From positions 1-64,000 of the forward strand of contig NZ_QKRX01000006.1 of assembly GCF_003284585.1 (NCBI RefSeq): a stretch of DNA of 64,000 bases, read 5' to 3'. Source of the DNA: Nitrincola tibetensis. GTDB lineage: Bacteria > Pseudomonadota > Gammaproteobacteria > Pseudomonadales > Balneatricaceae. Both the position numbers and the translations under genes were made by a program. Below the pieces are notes generated by a model, which ran no database searches, was not told where the DNA came from, and saw nothing but the letters and a program-made list of their open reading frames with translations. Every line of letters begins with the position of its first letter. Positions within the stretch are counted from its first letter, which is position 1. Of the stretch, positions 56,380 to 64,000 are shown one piece after another.

Positions 56380-58455
56380 CTATACCTCTTCAGCTTCTGG
56401 TAACCAGCGCAACAAGGTTTGAGCTAAGTCATTTGCATTTAAAGGTTTGGTTAAATAATCACTCATTCCCGCAGCTAAACACTGTTCTTTATCCTCAAGA
56501 AAAGCCCCTGCTGTTAAGGCGATAATCGGTACCGGATTGAATCCCATCTCAGCCTCCCAAGACCGGATACCTTGAGTCGCACCAATACCATCTAATACAG
56601 GCATCTGAACATCCATTAATACTGCATTAAAAGGCTGCGTTGCCGTCACAACTTTTTCAATCGCGATTTGCCCGTTATCCGCCACACTAATATCAAGCCC
56701 TAGCTTTTTAAGCAGTGTAGTCGCAACCAGTTGATTCGTTTTGTTGTCTTCAACGAGTAAAATTCGACCTTCCAACCGAATACCCGCAGGGTTGATCCCT
56801 TTATGACTCATGTTAGCCTTTAATGGCGCTTGCTCAGGTTGATCATTTAGAAGTGTTTCTTCAAAAACTTCCAGCTTTACCCTAAACCAGAAACGAGATC
56901 CTTTATTCTCTTCACTTTGGATACCGACTTCGCCATCCATCAGTTGAGCCAAACTTTTTACAATCGATAACCCCAGACCCGTACCACCAAACTGACGCGT
57001 ACTAGAGTCATCCACTTGACTAAAAGGCCGAAACAATAAATTTTGTTTTTCCTCAGGAATCCCCATACCCGTATCGGCCACTGAAAACTCAACGACCGCC
57101 CAATTGTTTTCTCGACTGATCTCAGTCGCTTCAATCATCACATCACCGCTAAGCGTAAACTTTATGGCGTTATTCGTTAAATTCGACAACATTTGCTGCA
57201 AACGATTTGCATCGCCTTGATAGCGACGATCTGCGGGACCTTTCCAAGCCGTAAACATGTTGAGACCTTTTGCATTGGCGTTACTAATAAATAACGCATA
57301 GATGCTTTGCAGTATATCTTCGGGCGCTAATACATTTTTATGGAGTGTTTGATTACCTGACTCTACTTTCGAGAGATCTAGAATATCATTTAACAACACA
57401 AGCAGTGACTGCCCCGAATGCAAGATAGTTCGGGCGTAATGATTCACTTCATCATTCGTTGCCGGTTTGTCTAACAAGAGTTGCGCCATTCCCAAAACAC
57501 CATTCATTGGTGTTCTAAGCTCATGACTCATGGTTGCTAAAAAACGACTTTTCGCTTGATTAGCCGCTTCAGCGGCTTCCAGGGCATGACTTAATTCCGC
57601 CGTACGTTGCTCCACTATTTCTTCTAAATGTTCGCGATTTCGAGCCAACTCATTGGATCTATTTTCTACAAGCACCATCATTCGATCAAAGGCAGCTGCC
57701 GTTTTAGCGACCTCATCCTCACCGACAACAGCCACTCGTTTGGTATAGTCACCGCTTTGTTCTACCTGAATAATCGTGTTGAATAAACCTGTCAGTGGGT
57801 TGGTGATGGAATAAACCAGACGTGCGAGAAAGAAGCTAACAAAAATCAATACCAAGGTAATAACTACCGCCAATACAATCTTTACCTGAGCAATAATATC
57901 TCTTGCATCTGTTAATGTTTGGTTCATAAGATAGCGCTGCCATTCTTTTTGATCAGCGATATACTCAAGCATACGATTGCGAGCAGGCACAATTTCACGG
58001 GTTAAAAGTGCATAGGCATCGGCAGTTTTCCCCGCTTTCGCTAACTCAACGATTTGTTGAGAAAGCTGCCAAAACACTGTATCGGCCTCACGAATGTTAG
58101 AGATGATATCTCTTCCTACATCCGTTGATAAATTCGCTTCCGTTTCATTAATCAAGCTGATTAAAGTCTGACGATCGCCGGCCACACGAACCAGAGTCGC
58201 CGACAGTTCTTGCTCATCATCAACAGAAAGTATGGCATGACGAGCTTCTAGCGAAATTTTAACTAATAGCAACTCAGCTCTTGTCATCCTGTCTACTTGG
58301 GGTTCAAACATTTCGATAATTTGCTCAGCATGTGATTGGACTTTATTAAGTGCAAGCCAACTTAATGCAGCTACACCGATCAAGAAAAAGCCCAATAATG
58401 CAAAACCGAGGAGAAGTCTGAAGCGAATGGACAAGTTTGCAAAATATTTTTTCAT
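56380..58455 (-). CDS. Orphan hybrid sensor histidine kinase (BarA-like layout)
   Basis: This 691-residue membrane kinase has helices at about 11-33 and 188-212 around a helical periplasmic domain, then HAMP (about 212-265) and a coiled coil. The HisKA acceptor is in [15 protein letters not shown]. The HATPase has [17 protein letters not shown] and [10 protein letters not shown]. The C-terminal receiver (from about 565) has LLVEDNKTN and acceptor Asp in [12 protein letters not shown]. There is no Hpt domain and no regulator gene adjacent. It is flanked by lrgB and by the lrgB remnant, which suggests it was inserted there. Confidence 0.9.
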   Translation of the reverse strand: MKKYFANLSIRFRLLLGFALLGFFLIGVAALSWLALNKVQSHAEQIIEMFEPQVDRMTRAELLLVKISLEARHAILSVDDEQELSATLVRVAGDRQTLISLINETEANLSTDVGRDIISNIREADTVFWQLSQQIVELAKAGKTADAYALLTREIVPARNRMLEYIADQKEWQRYLMNQTLTDARDIIAQVKIVLAVVITLVLIFVSFFLARLVYSITNPLTGLFNTIIQVEQSGDYTKRVAVVGEDEVAKTAAAFDRMMVLVENRSNELARNREHLEEIVEQRTAELSHALEAAEAANQAKSRFLATMSHELRTPMNGVLGMAQLLLDKPATNDEVNHYARTILHSGQSLLVLLNDILDLSKVESGNQTLHKNVLAPEDILQSIYALFISNANAKGLNMFTAWKGPADRRYQGDANRLQQMLSNLTNNAIKFTLSGDVMIEATEISRENNWAVVEFSVADTGMGIPEEKQNLLFRPFSQVDDSSTRQFGGTGLGLSIVKSLAQLMDGEVGIQSEENKGSRFWFRVKLEVFEETLLNDQPEQAPLKANMSHKGINPAGIRLEGRILLVEDNKTNQLVATTLLKKLGLDISVADNGQIAIEKVVTATQPFNAVLMDVQMPVLDGIGATQGIRSWEAEMGFNPVPIIALTAGAFLEDKEQCLAAGMSDYLTKPLNANDLAQTLLRWLPEAEEV

Positions 58456-58677
58456 AAGAGGCCCAATGACGAGAATGACATTAAGTCAAATACTTGAGCT
58501 GAAGGCGTATTAACGGGTTCATAGAAGGCAATACAGCGTCAGCTTTTTCAAATCATCTTAGCACCAAAACCTCAAAGACACGTATCATTCACTGCAACCT
58601 TAATTGAACTCGATTAACCTGCTCTTGACGTTGTCAAAAACCACGATGAATCAACTCACTTTCTAATCTGACACAGG

Positions 58678-59397
58678 TTAAAACACCAAACGCCATGCAA
58701 TCGGTAAAAAAAGCGCGGTAAACACCGCCGTAAGCCCCATTCCTAAGGATGAAAACGCGCCAGCAGTCGGGCTTAACTCGAAGGCTCTAACCGTCCCAAT
58801 GGCATGGCCATTAATGCCCAATGCAAAGCCAATTACACGGTGATCCTGAATATTCAGAATTTTAACCAAAACGGATACCCAAAAGGTTGCCATCACCCCT
58901 GTAATCAACAGTCCTCCCATTAGAACCGGGATTGAGCCGCCCAATTGCTCCGTAATACTGATGGCAATCGGTGCTGTCACTGATTTAGGAGCCAGAGACG
59001 CCATGACTTCAGGCGTCGCACCCGCCAGCCATGCCAACAGCACAGAATACACAGCCGCCAATATAGCAGCTGGGGGCAGGGTGAATAAAATAGGCTTCCA
59101 CAGGGCACGAATATGATGCATTTGCTGATAAAGGGGTATCCCAAGTGCAACGGTCGCAGGCCCCAAGAGCAGCACCAACCAAGCGGCGCCTTGTTGATAC
59201 ACTTCATAGTTAACGGATAACAAGACGAGCGTTAACACAACAATAAGCGCGGCGATTAAGATACCCGGACACCAACTGGGCCGTCCTATCCATTGAAACA
59301 CTTGGTTACCCGCAAAAAAAGCCAGCAAGGTCAGCGCAATAGCCGCAATCGGCGTTTCGAAAAGATGATTGGGTAGGGTTAGTAGACTGTCTAACAT
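58678..59397 (-). CDS. lrgB: LrgB/CidB-family membrane protein
   Basis: This 239-residue protein has about seven helices and the family segments GPATVALGIPLYQQ, LAPKSVTAPIAISI and GINGHAIGTVRAFEL. LrgB works with the holin-like LrgA in control of cell lysis, or as a small-metabolite exporter in some bacteria. Its start overlaps the lrgA stop by 7 bases. The last 27 codons are duplicated as a degenerate fragment 2.4 kb downstream. Confidence 0.92.
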   Translation of the reverse strand: MLDSLLTLPNHLFETPIAAIALTLLAFFAGNQVFQWIGRPSWCPGILIAALIVVLTLVLLSVNYEVYQQGAAWLVLLLGPATVALGIPLYQQMHHIRALWKPILFTLPPAAILAAVYSVLLAWLAGATPEVMASLAPKSVTAPIAISITEQLGGSIPVLMGGLLITGVMATFWVSVLVKILNIQDHRVIGFALGINGHAIGTVRAFELSPTAGAFSSLGMGLTAVFTALFLPIAWRLVF

Positions 59398-59762
59398 GAC
59401 CTATCCTTATCCTTTACAGACTCTTTGGGGGTAAAGCGCGACATCAGGATCAAGGTCGTCAACACGCTCAAAAACGTGCCGACCACTAACGCCGCAACAA
59501 ACGCCAACCATTGATCTGCGTAACGCCCCGCCACAAAGAAAACACCAACAACACCCGGCATAATCAACATCGCCAACACAGCAATCAGAGGCTGACTGGC
59601 GAGGGCAACATCTTCTTGCATGCGCCCACGCAACATGAACCAAAGCGTAATCAGCAGCATCCCAGCCACCCCAGCTGAAATAGGAAGATTCAGCAGGGTC
59701 ACTAAGACATCGCCTGATAACAAAAACAATAATAGGATCAAAAATCCTTTAATGACTTGCAC
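59391..59762 (-). CDS. lrgA: LrgA/CidA-family holin-like protein
   Basis: This 123-residue protein has four predicted helices and family segments LNLPISAGVAGMLLITLWFM and MLIMPGVVGVFFVAGRYA. It starts with GTG 9 bases after the Lon-like protease stop and overlaps lrgB. The charged C-terminal tail is short (KESVKDKDRS). Confidence 0.9.
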   Translation of the reverse strand: MQVIKGFLILLLFLLSGDVLVTLLNLPISAGVAGMLLITLWFMLRGRMQEDVALASQPLIAVLAMLIMPGVVGVFFVAGRYADQWLAFVAALVVGTFLSVLTTLILMSRFTPKESVKDKDRSC

Positions 59763-59771
59763 GTGTTAATC

Positions 59772-62150
59772 TCATGCTTTTGCCTTGGCAACTTCTCTTA
59801 AGCGTTTAACCACTTCGGCGTTAATGCTTCGTTGGGAAAAACTACCATCCGCCTTGAGCTGACCCGCTTTACGTCCCATGAGTAACTCTAAGCACTCATC
59901 AACATTGCTAACGGCATAAATAGCAAAGTCTCCATCAGCAACCGCTTTGACGACTTCTTTTTTTAACATCAAGTTACGCACATTTGCTTTCGGAATAATG
60001 ACAGACTGAGTGCCCGTCAGGCCACGCATTTGGCAAAGCTTGAAAAAGCCCTCAATTTTTTCATTCACCCCTCCTATGGCCTGTACTTCACCATATTGGT
60101 TAATCGAACCCGTCGTTGCAAAAGACTGGCGGATCGGGATGTCAGTTAGAGCGGAAATTAAGGTGCATATTTCGGCCAGCGACGCACTATCGCCATCGAT
60201 ATATCCATACGATTGCTCCATAGCGATACTCGCCGACAGGCTGATGGGGAACTGTCGTGCGTATTTATGTCCTAAATAACCGGATAAAATCAGAACGCCT
60301 TTCGAATGAATCGGCTGACCCAGCGTGACTTCTCGCTCAATATCGATAATACCCTTGCTGCCAGGATGTACCGTCACCGTAATTCTAGCGGGCGTACCAA
60401 ACGCAACATCCCCCACTTGTAGAACAGTAAGGCCATTCGCACAACCCACGCTTTCCCCATCGGTATCAATCAAAACCGTACGATTTAGAATCCCTTCAAG
60501 AATTTTTTCTGAAAGTCGACCCGTACGCTTTTCTTTTGCTTGGAGCGCGGCTTCAACATGCGGGGCATTAATGAGTTCGTCTCCTTTTTGCTTGCGTCGA
60601 AAATCGGCTTCACACAATAAATCCACTAATTCACCGATGTGCGCTGACAGCATCTCCTGGTCTTCGGCGAGGCGAGAGCTATGCTCAACCAATCGCGCAA
60701 CGGCTTCACGTTTGAGTGGGGCCAAGCCTTCCTCTGTCGCAAGCGTCTTCATTAAACGCGCATAATTACGAATGCTGGAAGGTGTTCGACGAACATCTTC
60801 ATCAAAATCCACCACCACACGAAACATCTTCTCAAAGTCATGATCGAGTTCTTGCAGTAAGTAATAGGTATCACGTCCGCCCACCAGTACCACCTTCACG
60901 TTCAACTTGATGGGTTGTGGGTTCAGCGTAATGGTACTGACACCTGTGTATTCGTTGATCGGATTTTCAATGCGTATTTCATGCGATTTAAGTGCACGCT
61001 TCAACGCGCTGTATACAAAGGGCTGCTCGATCAACTTTTCGGCTTCTAAAAGCAGATAACCGCCATTGGCACGATGCAACGCACCGGGGCGAATAAGTTG
61101 ATAATTGGTCACTAACGCTCCCATTTCACTATTGTATTCAACTCGTCCAAACAAGTTCTCGTAGCTAGGATGCGCTTCATAAATAACCGGAGCACCTTTG
61201 GTTTTATGGTTATCAACCATTAAGTTGATGCCATAATTTTCTTGAAAGAAATTAATACGCATTTGGTCCGTGCGTGTTTCGAGGGTCCCACCTTCACCCG
61301 CAATATCAGACGCATTTTTAATCAAATCTCGTTCAATGTGCGTCAAATAGTTCACAACATTCGCTTGATGAACATAGCGCTCTTTAAGGCCCGCAAACAG
61401 AGGCGCTAATGAGCGTTGTGCCGTTTCTCGATCAAGCGCTTTGATCTGACCTGCCGCCTCACGACGCCATTTAGGAAGTTCAGCCAAGGCTTCATTCAGC
61501 TCTTCTTCGAGAAAATCTATATTGCGTTGAAAGGCTTCACGCTCATCTTCTGGCAATTGTGAAAAACCAGCTTCATCCATGGCTTGGCCTTCTGAAACAG
61601 GTGTAAAGCCTATGCTACCCGCATCTCGGTACACCGCAATACTAAACTCCCTCGCTTTACGTTCAACCGAATCCACCGCTTGGTCATAACGCCGCGTAAA
61701 GTCACGTTCAATTCGGCTCTTACTGCGCTGATAGCCTGGGCTTTCAAATGCGGCAGGCAAGTCCGTTAAGATACTTTCGAGAAGCGTATCGACATCTTTA
61801 CGCAGTTGCGCCGCCTTTCCAGCGGGCAGCTCTAATATGAGAGGGTAGCGTGAATCCGATAAATTATTGAGATAACACCAGTCGCTCGGTTTTGAGTTTT
61901 CTTTTTTGGCGTAATTCTTAAGGTTTTCAATCGCAAACGAAAAGCGACCCGTATGAGGGTTACCCATCACAAACAGATTATACCCTGGTCGGCGCATGCT
62001 AACGCCAAACTCCATCGCTTCAATGGCGCGGTCCTGACCGAAAAAACCACTAAAATTCTCGAGCGTTTCAGTGGTTCGAAAAGGAAGGTCTTGGTGATCA
62101 CACACCTTGTACAACTGATCGACGCTTAATGCTTGCATTGTCTCTGACAT
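59772..62150 (-). CDS. Lon-like ATP-binding protease (LonB/YcbZ type)
   Basis: This 792-residue protein has an N-terminal AAA-like half and a C-terminal Lon protease domain. The catalytic Ser lies in DGDSASLAEI and Lys in GGVNEKIEGFF, a Ser-Lys dyad. The P-loop reads GNPHTGR, with Arg where Lys is usual. LLVLEAEKLI-like and VVDFDEDVRR segments belong to the ATPase part, and a coiled coil interrupts it at about residues 150-260. The ATG at 62150 is preferred to a TTG at 62183, which lies inside a palindrome on the predicted promoter. lrgA-lrgB follow closely. Confidence 0.9.
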   Translation of the reverse strand: MSETMQALSVDQLYKVCDHQDLPFRTTETLENFSGFFGQDRAIEAMEFGVSMRRPGYNLFVMGNPHTGRFSFAIENLKNYAKKENSKPSDWCYLNNLSDSRYPLILELPAGKAAQLRKDVDTLLESILTDLPAAFESPGYQRSKSRIERDFTRRYDQAVDSVERKAREFSIAVYRDAGSIGFTPVSEGQAMDEAGFSQLPEDEREAFQRNIDFLEEELNEALAELPKWRREAAGQIKALDRETAQRSLAPLFAGLKERYVHQANVVNYLTHIERDLIKNASDIAGEGGTLETRTDQMRINFFQENYGINLMVDNHKTKGAPVIYEAHPSYENLFGRVEYNSEMGALVTNYQLIRPGALHRANGGYLLLEAEKLIEQPFVYSALKRALKSHEIRIENPINEYTGVSTITLNPQPIKLNVKVVLVGGRDTYYLLQELDHDFEKMFRVVVDFDEDVRRTPSSIRNYARLMKTLATEEGLAPLKREAVARLVEHSSRLAEDQEMLSAHIGELVDLLCEADFRRKQKGDELINAPHVEAALQAKEKRTGRLSEKILEGILNRTVLIDTDGESVGCANGLTVLQVGDVAFGTPARITVTVHPGSKGIIDIEREVTLGQPIHSKGVLILSGYLGHKYARQFPISLSASIAMEQSYGYIDGDSASLAEICTLISALTDIPIRQSFATTGSINQYGEVQAIGGVNEKIEGFFKLCQMRGLTGTQSVIIPKANVRNLMLKKEVVKAVADGDFAIYAVSNVDECLELLMGRKAGQLKADGSFSQRSINAEVVKRLREVAKAKA

Positions 62151-62168
62151 TATCAATATCCAGTACTC

Positions 62169-62187
62169 AACCTTGTATAACAAGGTT
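62169..62187. promoter_or_regulatory. 19-bp palindrome on the Lon-like protease promoter
   Basis: AACCTTGT-ATA-ACAAGGTT is a perfect palindrome (8-3-8). It overlaps the -10 edge and the predicted start point (about 62179) of the promoter described in the next entry, a classic repressor position. It could also fold as an 8-bp stem in the leader of a longer transcript. Confidence 0.55.
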
Positions 62188-62214
62188 ATAGCTTGTATTA
62201 AGCGTTTGATTCAA
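62186..62214 (-). promoter_or_regulatory. Candidate promoter of the Lon-like protease gene
   Basis: On the minus strand TTGAAT (62214-62209) and CTATAA (62191-62186) are separated by 17 bases. The preceding C makes CTTGAA, which also resembles the heat-shock sigma32 -35, but no CCCCAT-type -10 is present. Confidence 0.5.
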
Positions 62215-62225
62215 GCCCTGTTATA

Positions 62226-63999
<1,774 letters not shown>

Positions 64000-64000
64000 T

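Noticed and set aside
60325-60765. 146-codon frame antisense to the Lon-like protease
   Set aside because: It is a Ser/Arg-rich shadow of a clearly conserved protease domain.

Overview
The window reads as chromosomal DNA of a moderate-GC marine-type gammaproteobacterium of the Oceanospirillales/Pseudomonadales kind. This is an inference from gene order: hisB-hisH-hisA-hisF beside asmA-mutY-yggX, hemF-aroE, prlC with a YheV-like zinc ribbon, and pseudomonad-type spu/puu and agu polyamine genes. Coding density is high. I saw no insertion sequence, phage, CRISPR array or rRNA.

Layout. 1-5.6 kb: TAXI-type TRAP uptake system on the minus strand (two TAXI binding proteins, a fused 4TM/12TM permease, a UspA protein). 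5.7-7.5 kb: phosphofructokinase, an MBL-fold hydrolase and a small cysteine-rich protein. 7.6-10.6 kb: TPP riboswitch, thiD and thiC. 10.6-12.8 kb: a binding protein paired with a membrane diguanylate cyclase. 12.9-15.7 kb: hisBHAF. 15.8-19.4 kb: asmA, mutY, yggX. 19.4-33.8 kb: a large polyamine island with potFGHI uptake, two gamma-glutamylpolyamine synthetases, two FAD oxidases, an aldehyde dehydrogenase, a gamma-glutamyl-GABA hydrolase, and aguBA for agmatine. Together they take agmatine or putrescine to GABA. No GABA transaminase or pathway regulator is present.

33.9 kb: tRNA-Phe. 34-36 kb: a second diguanylate cyclase and a serine esterase. 36.3-44.8 kb: a fructose-type module with ABC transporter frcBCA, fructokinase, and, divergent between them, an overlapping trio of response regulator, hybrid kinase and RbsB/TorT-like binding protein that looks like a dedicated sugar sensor. 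45-48.3 kb: a PAS-GGDEF-EAL protein and trmL. 48.4-48.6 kb: two tandem tRNA-Leu(CAG). 48.7-53.2 kb: zinc uptake (znuA divergent from zur-znuC-znuB) with a MATE exporter attached. 53.3-56.2 kb: YheV-like protein, prlC, gamma-carbonic anhydrase. 56.4-58.5 kb: an orphan hybrid kinase bracketed by lrgB and a degenerate copy of the lrgB 3' end. 58.7-62.2 kb: lrgB, lrgA and a Lon-like protease. 62.2-64 kb: aroE and hemF.

The most notable signals are the three-gene sugar sensor, the lrgB scar around the orphan kinase, a 10-bp stem that would enclose the first tRNA-Leu in its precursor, a complete switching architecture for the TPP riboswitch, hairpins between binding-protein and transporter genes at three loci, and a 19-bp palindrome lying on the Lon-like protease promoter. 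No noncoding gap exceeds 300 bases. Several starts were moved inward from the longest open frame on the basis of Shine-Dalgarno (SD) position and family length; each entry says so.
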